Part shown: positions 21,382-31,619 of the stretch, one piece after another
Position numbering within the stretch: the first letter of the stretch is position 1
Layout of the letters: each line of letters starts with the position of its first letter
Notes under the pieces: generated by a model
Told to the model about the DNA's origin: nothing
Seen by the model: only the letters and a program-made list of their open reading frames with translations
The model's database searches: none
Position numbers and translations under genes: made by a program
DNA from: Hyphochytrium catenoides
Taxonomy: Eukaryota; Sar; Hyphochytriomycetes; Hyphochytriales; Hyphochytriaceae
Assembly (NCBI GenBank): GCA_900088475.1
Contig: FLMG01001811.1
Coordinates: 8,094 to 47,426 of the forward strand
DNA: 39,333 nucleotides
Reading direction: 5' to 3'

Positions 21382-24300
21382 ATGGTGATGCCGGTGTCCT
21401 GTGGGATACTGCTGCCTTTATCCCTGGGAGAGGGTTTTGACGGTCTTCTCAAACCTCTTCTAACTCTGGCCATAGCCACGATTATCGTCGCGTTCATCTT
21501 TCATCACATCACGCAGAACAGGTTCGGTGCTGCCCGGATGCATGAGAGAGCAGATTCTCCTCAGAGTCAAAGCAGAAAGAGTGGACTGTCTATGGCAATG
21601 GATAGCGTAAAGGAAAGCATAGCCCTTCTACGCAAGTACACGGCTGGTCAAGCACCTCGCGAAGCCTGGGAAGGGCTAAAATCGGCCCTAGCTTTGGCCG
21701 CAGCCGAGAAGGTAAGCAGAGTGCAAGCAGAAAGCTAGCCTTTCTCTACTTTTGAAGTCGCTTCTCTCTCGCACTCGTATGTGTCTTTTCTACGTCTCCG
21801 TTTCTTCCGTTCTGTCATCTGTCATCTGCTTTTTCTCGTTCTCTCTCTCTCTCTCGCTGTCTTGCTCTGTCTTACTCTTCTTTCTATCATCCTGGTCTTC
21901 GAGTATGTCTCTCTTTTCCTCCCTTCAATGCCGTCGTTTCTCTCCTTCTTCCTCACCCACAGAGATGACTCTCTCTCTCTCTCTCTTCTCCTTCTCTCTG
22001 TCTCCTTTGTCCTTTTACTGATCTCACTTAGACGTCTCACTGTTATCTTTGCAGGTTCTGGAAGACATCTCAGAGGATGAGCTCTCGCAGATTCTGTCTC
22101 ACTGCCGAGCCGAGTTGATTCTTCTCAGACCACGAACCTGTTCCCTCGTCCTCGAGAGTTTGCGCTGTCTCTCTCCTGAATGTAGGGAGGTGAGTGTTCA
22201 GACCACTCAAGTAGGGAATGAGAGAGAGAGAGAGAGTGGAAAGGAGGGAGAGAGAGAGCTGTTATGGCAAGGAAACGAAAGAGATAACGGAACAGGGAAT
22301 GGGGAAAGATAGGTAAACAGTAGGAGAAATGGAGCAGATAGACAAAGCCAGCGACAGGCGAAGGGAGAGCGAAAAAGACAGAGAGAGAGAGAGAGAAAAA
22401 GGAAAGAGAGAAAGAGGGGGAGAGAGAGAGAGCCAGGGAGCGAGAGAGAAGGAGCAGACGGATTTAAGGACAACGGATGGGATGAGAGTGCTAACCTGCT
22501 CTCACCTCTCCTTCACACTAGCGGCCAAGTTTCTATGAGACCAAGCTTCTCCATAAGCTCTGCTCTGTCATCCGCGATGAATCCTCTCCCCTGAGCGTTA
22601 GAAGACAAGCCGCAGTTCTCATTTTGGATGTACTAGGAGAACAGAAAGAGACAGAAGAGGAGAATTTGCAAAAGGATGGAAAGAACGCGTACCAAGCGGT
22701 CTCTGCTCTCTCTTCTACCCTAACGCTACTCCAATTCCTCGTGGAGCATCTCTCTCTCTCTGGCTTAGCCATCGTAGATCCTCCTGCCTCAGAAGGAAAG
22801 GTGAAGACGGCTCTTGCAAGAAAGAGAAAAGAAGAATGCGCCTTTTGCATCCACACTCTCTTGCTCTCTTTGGAAGATGAAGGAGAGAAGAGAGAGATTC
22901 TAACAAACTCTCAACCCGCAGCCACAGACCTTCTCTTTCAGGTTATTCTCTCTCCAAACACGGATGCAAGCTGCGCCCGAGCTCTATATGAGACGTTCTC
23001 CATGGCCCAGCAAACCTGTCAAAAGCTTTCCGTCTCTGATCCGGAGACTAGGAAAGCACTTCTTGAGATTGAGAAGAGAGTGAGAGCGAGAGGAGACCCT
23101 GCTTATGGGCTGGTATGGCCCATTGGGACGACAGTGAAAGCGATTGTCCTCTCAAAGGCAGCGAATGGAGAAGAGAAAGGAACTCAAGAGAAAGAGATCA
23201 ATGGGCCAATTCCCTCTCTCCCACTTCCACCGCCGGACAGTCTCTCTCTCTCTTCCTCTCCTTATCTTTACTTTCACGTCTTACGGCATATGGAAAAAGG
23301 GGAGACAGCGGAGGTTAGCCTTGCCGGGGAGCAGAGAGTCTTATTTTCTCTCAGGTTGCTTGAGGCTCGCTTACCACAGCCAGAGAACCTAGAAAAGACA
23401 GGGAGAGAAGAGAAAGAGAGACTAGAAGTTCTCCAGTCTCTTTCCGCAAGGGCGAAGCTTCTCTTCCGTTTGGGAGAGTATGCCAAGGCAGAGAAAGACT
23501 ATCGTCGTGCCTCTCTCTATGGCACAAGAAAGACTGGGACAGATGAGAGAGAAAGGGAAAGAGACAGAGAAGAAACTCTCCAAACAGGGACTATGGTGGC
23601 AGCTAAGAAGAGAGAGAGAGACCAACAATATTTTTCCGCTATGATCAGTGATATCAATGGCGACGGGACCTGCGACGTCATCTTTGACGACGGAGACGAG
23701 AGAAACGACGTTCCTCTCTCTTCCCTAAGAGTATTGAGGAGCCAATTGAAGGACTCTAAGGAAGAGAAAGAACTGCAGGAAGAGACATACAAGTGCATGT
23801 GAGATAGCGCAGTTTTTCTCGAGCTTTCTCTCTCTGTGTGCTCCTGTGGAGCCATCTCTCTCCTTGATCCTCATTCCTTTCACTCTCTTTCTTAAAACGA
23901 TCGCCCTCCTGTATCTTCTCCCTTTCTTTATCTCACTTCTTCTGAACCGCCCTCCTGTCTCGTCTTGTCTCTCTCTCTGTGTCTCTCTTAACTCCCTTTT
24001 TCTCCTTCCTCTGGCTCTCATGTTGAAGACACTTGTGTTTGTGTTCTCTCTTTCACCGTCCTCTCCTCTCTCTGTCTCTCCTGTCTCAACTCTTTTGCAG
24101 CATCAACTCTGCTCGCTGCCTTCTCAAGCTTGAGCAGTATATGGAGACCTATAGACGATGCACGCAAGCCATAGAGTCCTATCCAGACCGGGCCACAGGC
24201 TATTATCTTAGGGCTAAAGCTCTAATGGCGCTTCACAAGCTGAGACATGCGCAGAAAGACTTAGAAACAGCGAAAAAACTGGAGCCACAAAATGCAGCCA

Positions 24301-24428
24301 TTCAGACAGCGCTTCGAGAGCTAGAGGAGAGAAAGAAGGAAGAGAAGAAGAGTGAGAGAAGGCTACTGAAAATGATGTTAGAGCACGTCTCTTCCGTTCC
24401 CGGACTGGATGACATAGAAGAGCGGTAG
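21382..24428 (+). CDS. Membrane-anchored protein with split TPR domain and Tudor-like insert
   Basis: Four exons, all phase-consistent: 21382-21711, 22055-22189, 22522-23792, 24101-24428 (donors GTAAGC, GTGAGT, GTGCAT; acceptors GCAG, CTAG, GCAG), giving 687 residues. An in-frame stop just before the ATG fixes the start. Residues about 8-40 hold a hydrophobic segment (LLTLAIATIIVAFIF) likely to be a membrane anchor. Residues 100-330 are a helical, armadillo/HEAT-like region. Then comes a first TPR helix pair (ARAKLLFRLGEYAKAEKDYR), a Tudor-like strand set (DGTCDVIFDDGDERNDVPL), and two further TPRs (NSARCLLKLEQYMETYRRCT; ATGYYLRAKALMALHKLRHA). The highly charged C-terminal helix recalls the tails of FKBP/AIP/Cyp40 TPR domains, which bind Hsp90/Hsp70 C-termini. 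The Lys of the clamp Lys-x3-Arg motif seems replaced. Co-chaperone function is inferred. Confidence 0.85.
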
Positions 24429-25700
24429 ATTCACCGAGGAAACAAAGGAAGACACACACACACACACAGAGAGAGAGAATTGTGACTGGTAAAGAAGCAG
24501 GAGGAGGTAGCGACCGCCGGGCAAAGCTCGGCTCAGTCAAGATCGAACGTGCATTAGGTGACCGCAATGACTGAGGTCTGACAATGGCAAAGGGGAAGAG
24601 AGAAGAAGAGACCTGGGGTCGGACAAAGAAGCTTTCCATGCTTCTTAACACTCTGTTTCCTCCGCTGCTGACTGTTGGCGTCTCTCTCCCCTCTATCACT
24701 GCGCTACCTGGTCTCCCAATATTTAACTTGACAAAGAACGTCAAATTTCTTTATCGAGCTTATGACAATGAGGAGCGAGAGAGAGAGGAAGAAGCGATGG
24801 GTAAGACAGACCACAAGCCATTACCTATCAGACAGAGAAAGGCTATCTTCTACTCATTGAACTCTGCCCTACCCTACGAGAGAGAGAGAGAGAGAGAACA
24901 AGCTGAAGAGAGGGCAATGTTGGCGACATTTATTGCTCCTGGGCATCACTTCTCCCAGGAGCTTAAGTTATCGCCTGGGAACTGAGGAGAGACAGGGTAC
25001 TTCCTCTTCCTTCCGACTAGATCATGAGTCCCGTTGACTCCAAACTCTGACCCGAAGGTCAGATCGCTAGCCTGTTCCAGTGCTGTTAACGCTGGATAAT
25101 AAAGAATAGCTCCTGCAAAGCTCCCGTTACTCTGGCAGAGGAAGCAAGTGCATTGACGCTATGATGAGCATCAGGCATAAAGAGCTTCCCTGCGGCACGA
25201 AGGATGAAAGAAAACATGAGAGAGCAAAGGTGCTTTTGAGACAGGGCATTAAGCAAAGATGATTTGGAGATAGAGCCTTTACTTATCCCATTAGAGGTCA
25301 ATGGGAGGAAGAAAGAGAGAGAGAGAGAGAGACAGATAGTTAACGAGATAGATGCGTTCGGCGGACATAGAGCCTCCAAAGATCTAAGATATCCTTATGC
25401 AAAGTATCTTAAACTGCGATGTTCTATGAACTTTCATACTGACCATGCCCAGCGGAGCATGTGACGCAACACTTAGCCGAGATGGGGCAGGCTAACATAG
25501 CTTCATGGCCCAATAAAAGCTCCAGGTCTCGCACAATTCACAGTCTACCTCAGGATGTGTTTACCTTTGCGGCAACTTTCATACGACTCTCAACTAGCTA
25601 GTTTGTTCTTTAGCAGATAGCCAGAGCTAGCGAGCGAGAAAGGCGCTGGCCACCTTTTACTAGTCAGAGTGAATCCCAACTTACAGCAATCACCCTTCGT
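24429..25700. other. Intergenic region without a supported gene
   Basis: A (CA)n run (24451-24470) follows the TPR gene stop. An open frame at 24584-24985 has no family match and includes microsatellite-derived Arg/Glu stretches; I do not call it. The remainder is unique sequence with a short GA run (25316-25332). Confidence 0.45.
24451..24470. repeat. (AC)n microsatellite
   Basis: Nine to ten perfect AC units directly followed by GA repeats, just 3' of the TPR gene stop codon and probably in its 3' untranslated region. Confidence 0.8.
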
Positions 25701-25749
25701 AAAATAGCTACGTCAAGCTCTCTTTGTACACCGTACAGGCCCATGAAGC

Positions 25750-25850
25750 GCCAATGGTGGCCGATATCGGTTTGGCCTTCAGCTTCTGAAGATTGGAAGA
25801 CAGCTGACTGTTGCGAGCCAATGACAGAGCTTCAGGCTTCCGAAGAGTTC
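25750..25850 (-). repeat. Inverted-repeat arm related to 26448-26548
   Basis: Read on the minus strand, this segment matches 26448-26548 with only scattered differences. Shared blocks include GAAGCCTGAAGCTCTGTCAT and GGCCAAACCGATATCGGCCA. The arms lie about 600 bp apart in opposite orientation. The right arm runs directly into the retrotransposon-like coding remnant, so the left arm is probably a second, truncated copy of that element in inverse orientation. Confidence 0.75.
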
Positions 25851-26447
25851 CTGAGGCTTCAGAGCTCGCAGAGATTGAGAATCTAATATCCACACACCTC
25901 AATGCCGCTAACGGCTAACATACAGCTCAAACCTAGCATACAGCATCTAACGGACAACTACACCCTGTCAAGGCGTCTTCACTGCTTTCACTTCCTAGAT
26001 AATATAATAACTTCCCTTGTACCATGAATGGATCACACTTGTAACTTTTTCCTAGACAGAGGTTTTGGCCCAGACTCCGCGATTCACAATAGTCATAAAG
26101 CCTCAATGGAAAAAAAAGCTGTTTTTGAGCTTGAAGAGGCCCTTAAATTCTAAATGACACACTCGCATGCTCAGTCACGAAACTTTCAACGTTTCGTGAT
26201 CTAGTCGTGGAAAGGCCCCATACAATTTCTAATAAACCCAGTGCGTTATTTCTCTGAAACTAACGTCGATATTAAAGATTTCCTGGCACCGTTCCAGAAA
26301 GCCCTCAGTTAGGGCTTCAACATGGCGTTTAGAGCACTAAAAATTTCCTAATAATCGGAGAGAAGGAATTATTATTGGCAATTTCGGTCCACTCGTGGAC
26401 GGGCGGGTGCGCCCTTCAACGTCTGTCTTTCTGCTGTATTGCTCGAA

Positions 26448-27190
26448 CTCTTCTGGAAGCCTGAAGCTCTGTCATTGGCTGACAAGAGTCAGGTGTCTTC
26501 CAATCCGATCTTCAGAGGCTGAAGGCCAAACCGATATCGGCCACCAGTTTTTGAGGCAGTTTGGTACCAACAAGCTATCCTCCCCGTCCGCCGTGGGCGG
26601 CCTGGGCCTTGTGTCTGCCGCCTGCCTGGCGATCCCTGCTTACATTGGGTCCATGGGTGCCTCGGCCCAGTTGATCAAACACCTGCCACGCATGCCGGAA
26701 GCCGAGGGTTACTCTCCACGGTTAGCTGACGAGTTGCTCCATGCCTCCAGGAATACGCTCGCAGTCCATGACGCGAAGTGCGTGTGCCCTTCTCTCGACT
26801 CATCTCTCGAGAAGAGACTAAACTTCAGCATTATCTATCACGGTTTGTTTGGTCGGCCTCTGCCAAGGCCCTGTTGTCTCGTGCTGACTTGGACCTGCGC
26901 TCGAGGGCTCGCTTACGTGCCACTTCTCTCTCGCATGCTGGGGCTTTCCTTCGGGCTGCTCCCCCCTGGCTGCAGCTGAGGGTTTTGTCCCCTTTGGTAT
27001 TCCGGGTCATGCTGTGGCGCTTGTTGTTTAGGAATCCCTCTTGTGCGGTCTTCTGTCTCCCTTTCTTGTCAGACCTGCTCTTGCCCTTTGGATATTTATG
27101 GAGATCATGGTATCGTCTGTCGCCGCGAAGGTGGTGCTGATCATCAGCGTCGTCGTCGAGTTCAAACATTCTATCTAGTCTGGCTCCCGT
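26448..27190 (+). pseudogene. Decayed non-LTR retrotransposon ORF2 C-terminal region
   Basis: Three successive frames carry consecutive parts of one protein. First is a segment with SAVGGLGLVSAACLAIPAYI, the Gly-Gly-Leu-Gly-Leu motif typical of the region after the reverse transcriptase thumb. Then, in another frame, come Arg/Leu-rich helices (ARLRATSLSHAGAFLRAAPP). Then, in a third frame, comes a Cys/His finger (CQTCSCPLDIYGDHGIVC), which matches the C-x2-C...Asp-x-x-Gly-Asp-His-x3-Cys module at the end of many LINE ORF2 proteins. At least two frameshifts show that it is dead. No reverse transcriptase catalytic motif is in the window, so the copy is 5'-truncated. The exact clade cannot be set. 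Confidence 0.75.
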
Positions 27191-27495
27191 TAACCCCACT
27201 GCAGCGAGTCCGTGATGAACACATCGAAAGCCGTATGTTGATAAGAGTCCGAGGAGCCACGAACCAACAGGTCTCCCGGTTTCAGATTTGACCCCGGAAG
27301 GAGATGACGAGGTTCACGAGAGACTTTGAGGCCAGAGTCCCGAAAAGCATGAAATAGAGGGTCTTGAGCACGACGATGACGCTGATTAGCACCACCACCA
27401 CGGCGACAGACGATCCCATGATCACCAAAGACATCCATGGGGCAAGAGCAGGTCTGGCAAGAAAGGGAGACAGAAGACCGCACAAGAGGGATTCT
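27190..27495 (-). pseudogene. Second LINE C-terminal fragment, inverted relative to the first
   Basis: On the minus strand the same finger is encoded (CQTCSCPMDVFGDHGIVC) in one continuous frame. It is followed by sequence typical of the domain after it: His-Arg-rich stretch, SREPRHLLPGSNLKPGDLLV and TAFDVFITDSL. It matches 27032-27150 nearly base for base over about 120 bp in opposite orientation. The two copies therefore lie tail to tail with the junction near 27185-27190. Homology begins abruptly at AATCCCTCTTG (27494 downward), after which the flank becomes an unrelated purine-rich repeat. It is an open but truncated fragment. Confidence 0.75.
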
Positions 27496-27682
27496 GTGAG
27501 GAAGATGATATCCCCGTGTCCTTCTCCTTGTCCCCACAGCTCCCGCTTCCTGTTGTTCCTCCCCGTCGCCCTTATTAGTGACGTGATGATGGTGGAGGAG
27601 CTGCTTCCTTCCTCTATCTTTTTCTCTTTCTGGCCTTCTACTAGTTTTCGCTCTTGTTCCTCTTCTTGTTCGTAGTACATTT
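27495..27682 (-). repeat. Purine-rich dispersed repeat, minus copy
   Basis: Read on the minus strand from TACGAACAAGAAGAGGAACA to ATCATCTTCCTCACAG, this about 190-bp block matches 28198-28385 on the plus strand at clearly above-chance identity, including GGCCAGAAAGAGAAAAA and GATATCATCTTCCTCAC. It abuts the inverted LINE fragment and may belong to the same or a neighbouring mobile element. Confidence 0.7.
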
Positions 27683-27695
27683 CTTTCTTATCTTC

Positions 27696-28197
27696 CGGTT
27701 TCTAACGAAAAAGAGGTGGGTTAATAGCTACCACTATAATCCACTAATAAGAAGAAATAAAAAGAAGAACAAGAAGAAGAAGGAGGAGGAGAAGAAGAAG
27801 GAGAAGAAGAAGGAGAAAACAGAAGGAGAAGAAGAAGAAGAGGGAGAAGACCTTGAAGACGAGACGAGAAGAGCTACAGAGTCCAGTCCCCGTCCACCAA
27901 CATTTTCGGGAAAATGAAGAAGAATATGATAAAAGAAGGAAGAGGAGAAGAAGAGGTCGTGGCACCGAGACCATCATGAACTTCCTGTTATATATTTATC
28001 AAAAACAATAGCCCATAATCACTCCTCTATAATTCATCGAATGAAAGGCCATATAACACATTAAACTATTCAGTCTTAGCCGGTCTCTAATGCTATTTTC
28101 TTGAATGATCGGGAAGCTTTATTCACTAGCAACTATAGTCTAAAGGAAAGTAGTAGACTACTCTTTTTATAGAGAAAATAGGAGAAAATGTCCAGTT
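27696..28197. other. AT-rich spacer with a GAA-type tract
   Basis: 27753-27850 is a dense (GAA/GGA) trinucleotide-like array. 27975-28197 is AT-rich unique sequence with no coding signal. It separates the two arms of the 190-bp inverted repeat. Confidence 0.6.
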
Positions 28198-28385
28198 CTA
28201 CGAACAAGAAGAGGAACAAGAGCGAAAAGTTAGCAGGCCAGAAAGAGAAAAAAGAGGAAGAAAAAAGCAGCTCCAACATCGCTCGGTGGCCACAAAAGAG
28301 CAGCTCGGGAGGGTGATCGACCAGAAGCGGAAGCTGTGGAGATACCGAAGAGGACGCGGGGAGATCATCTTCCTCACGGATAATA
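28198..28385 (+). repeat. Purine-rich dispersed repeat, plus copy
   Basis: Inverted partner of 27495-27682, about 520 bp away. The reading frame through both copies keeps similar residues at both ends (EEEQERK near the start, IIFLT at the end). This could mean an ancestral coding segment, or simply shared DNA ancestry. Confidence 0.7.
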
Positions 28386-29530
28386 ATGCGAGAGAGAAAT
28401 AATTTCTCTGAATCTCCTCTTGAACATCAACAACAGGAGGAGTTAGTTAGACGAGGAGCCGGGGCGGTCGTGGGTTGAGGAGAAGAAGAAGGAGGAAATC
28501 AAAGAAAGGAAGAAGAAAAAGGATTCGGAGAAGAGTGAGAGCAGCAAGAAAGGGCGCGGCGCAGAACGAAAGGGCCAACAATCATTCCGGCCGCCTCTTC
28601 GTGCAGAGCCAGCAGGGACACTACTGTACTTGCCTGTTCGAAGAGTCCAGAGCTTGGTAGCTCTCGTCTCATTTCTTCTTCTTTTCTCTTCTTCTTCTTC
28701 TCCTTCTCCTACTTCTTCTTCTCCTTCCCCTTCTTCTTCTTCCTTTTTCTTCTTCTTCTTCATTCACTTTCTCGGATAATAATGATAAAAGAGGTAATAA
28801 ACTTTAATTAAAGAAAGGCCAATCTTTTAGCAAAGAAAAGATAACGACAGGGATCTACTTACTTATCGCCTTTATTATAATCAATTAAGTAAGAAGAGTA
28901 AAAAATAATCTATACTTCGTTCTTCCTCCTTGTCCTTTCTCCGGTGGTAGGGTAGGGCTCAGACTTTATTGGTCCTTTTATTAGACTTTTAGCAGTACGC
29001 ACTAGAAAAGAAGAAGGGAGAAGCAAGAAGAGAAAGAAAGATTTGAGACGATGAGAGAAGAAAGAACAGAGAAGAAAGAAGAGAAGAAAGACAAGAACAA
29101 AGAAGAGAGAAGCAAGAACACGGAAGAGAGAAGCAAGAAGAAAGAAGAGAAGAAAGAAGAACAAGAAGAGAGAAGAGGAGAAAGAAGAACGAAAAAGAGA
29201 GAAAAGAGAAGAAGGAAGAGAGAAGAAGGAAGCGAGAACCAATAAGAGAGGAAGTAAGAAGAGAGAAGAAAGCGAAAGTTGAGAGACGAAAGAAGAGAGA
29301 AGGAAGATGAAAGAACGGAGAAGAAAAAAAAGGAGAAGAAAAAAAAAGAAAAAGGAAGAGAGAAGAAAGATGAAAGACGCAACAAGAAGGACAGGAGAAG
29401 AAAGAAGAGAGGAAGACGAAGGAACAAGAAGACAAAGAGAAAAAGAAGAGGCAGGTGATAGACTTGGACTCCTCTCTCTCTTTCTCTCTTCTCTTTGGCC
29501 GAAGCTTTACGGCTAGACAACCGTTGGCCA
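28386..29530. other. GAA/TTC-dominated region
   Basis: A GAA-type block (28475-28535) and an inverse TTC-type block (28672-28765) flank a roughly 130-bp complex island. A long purine tract of GAAGAA/AGAGAAG units runs from about 29005 to 29455. The apparent Lys/Glu/Arg-rich plus-strand and Ser/Phe/Leu-rich minus-strand frames are translations of the repeat. No gene is supported. Confidence 0.6.
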
Positions 29531-30440
29531 CCAGGCCCGCCAGCGCAGGAAACTCTTCTGAATATCTCCTTGAAGCAAAGAGATGGCCGGCGACATGGGT
29601 GCAGCATTAAGCTCTTTCTTTCAGTTTCCACTGATGATGACCTCCATATTCTGGCCTTTCTCTCTTCTATCATGGCTTTTTTTCTCCCGCTTTCTCTGCG
29701 CTACGAGCTAGGGAAGTAAAAGAACAGAGAGAGAGAGAGAGAGAGACAGACAGAGATGAAGAAAACACGTGGTTGTTCGCTCTCGAGGTCTCTTCTCTCT
29801 TATTATTCCTCTTATGTGGCACTCTGATAGAGGAGCCTGAAGGAGGTAGTAGGTGGCTTCACTCTTCCTCTTCTATAAAGATGGATCACGTCTGCGAGGC
29901 AGTGTTTCTGTCCCTCTTTCTCTCTTCTTTCTTCTGGTGTCGCATTCATTATTCTCTCTCGCCCTCTCTTTCTCCTCTTCTATGAGTCTCTTCTTTCCTG
30001 TTTCTTCTCATGCAAAGAAAAAAAGAAGAACGTCGCTTCGCGATAATAGGCCGTGCACTCCCGCTGCTCTTCTGGAGCTCCACGTGAGAAATGAAGAAGG
30101 ATGTGGTGGCGGCGGTGAGAGAGAAGAAGAAGAGAGAGTCGCATATAAACAAAGAAGAAGAGAAACAGCGAGAGTTCGCCCGAGGGCAGGACTGACATCA
30201 TCACCACGGTCCTTGCTTCTTCATCTCTCTTCCCGCCTGAAAATTCTCTCTTGAACAGCACCGCAAGAGGAGGAAAAGACAAGGACTGAGCTGGTGGCCC
30301 AAAGGAGACCACATCATGAGGGAGAGGAGAGAAGAAAGATAAAAAAGAGAGAGAGCAGTGACAGAAAGAGAGAGAAGAGAGAGCAGAGAGAGAGACAGAG
30401 AAAGAGGAGAGACAGTGAGAGAGAGGGAGAGAGACAGAGA

Positions 30441-30472
<32 letters not shown>

Positions 30473-30680
30473 GAGAGAGAGAGAGAAGGATTGAATGGGC
30501 ATCACTGACTGCTAGCAGACTTGCATACTCTTTGCCCTGCAAGATCGCTCTTTCTCTGTCATCACCATTTCTGCACCTTTCCGGCCACTTTTTGCTCGTC
30601 TCAAAAAAAGGGAAGACCAGGGATTTTTATATACGCGGACACCAGCTGAGAAGCATTATTTCGGGGCCCCGCCGCCTATG

Positions 30681-30712
<32 letters not shown>

Positions 30713-30743
30713 AAAGAGAGAGAGAGAGAGAAGAGAGAGAGAT

Positions 30744-30774
<31 letters not shown>

Positions 30775-31446
30775 AAAGACAGAGAGAGAGAGAAAAGGAA
30801 GAAAGGAAAGGAAAGACAATAATGGCGCCCGTCGCAGTAGCTGTCGAAAGAAGAAAAAAGAAGAGAAGAGCCTTGCCACAGGACCCGTCACAAACGAGAG
30901 GAAAACACGACGAAAAAGCAAGGAAAGAGAGAGGACGTGGACGAGGAAGGAGAGAGAGCACTATCATCGTAAAACTACTGCTGCTATAAGAAAGTAAAGA
31001 GAAGAAGACAACGTGCACGTCTACCAGCTGTCCTAACGCCCAGTAGAATAGCTTTTCGCTATTTTTTTCCCCTTTCCTTGCCTCTCTTTTTCTTCTGTGA
31101 TTGAGAGCCAACCATTGAGCAGGTCCATCCTCGGACTTGGCAGTAGGTCATCAAACAGAGCTGATGATGGGAAGAAAGAGAGAATAATATCGTCTCAGAC
31201 ATAGCAGTTGCTTGGAACGAAGAAGAATCGGGGCGGCGGCTGGCGTTTATTGACGTTGTTAAATCTTCTCTCTCTCTCTTCTCTCTCTCTCTTCTCTCTC
31301 TCTCTCTCTCTTTTTTTCCCTCTCCCTCTCTCCCTCTCTACACACCTGTCCTATACCAAGCACTGCGTCTTATCTCTTTTTACTCTTTTTCTCTCTCTGT
31401 CTGTCGATCTTCATGCTGTAGTGCAACTTGCGCCTCCTATCAACCA

Positions 31447-31491
<45 letters not shown>

Positions 31492-31600
31492 TCTCTCCAC
31501 CCTCTCTCTCTCTTCCTATCAATCCACCGGCTTGCACATCATTTTCATCGCTCTTCTTCAAAGAAGACTATCTCTCTCTTCAAGCGTGGTGGCCATGGGG
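29531..31600. other. GA/CT-rich region with isolated complex islands, no gene resolved
   Basis: Complex islands occur at about 29500-29640, 30030-30090, 30180-30300, 30500-30670, 30830-30920 and 31000-31250, separated by GA tracts (for example 30400-30485 and 30680-30800). A donor-like CTCCAC|GTGAGA at 30084 suggests a plus-strand exon. I could not chain the islands into a phase-consistent gene on either strand. Confidence 0.45.
31449..31490. repeat. (CT)n microsatellite
   Basis: About twenty CT units on the + strand, part of a wider pyrimidine-rich stretch from 31265 to 31520. Confidence 0.8.
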
Positions 31601-31619
31601 CAGCCCAGCTGTAGGTGCG

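Noticed and set aside
24584-24985. 133-residue plus-strand open frame after the TPR gene
   Set aside because: No recognisable domain, microsatellite-derived Arg/Glu stretches, and no splice link. It cannot be separated from a chance frame.
28443-29673. Lys/Glu-rich and Ser/Phe-rich frames over the GAA/TTC region
   Set aside because: Composition follows the GAA repeat on both strands and no complex domain continues across them.
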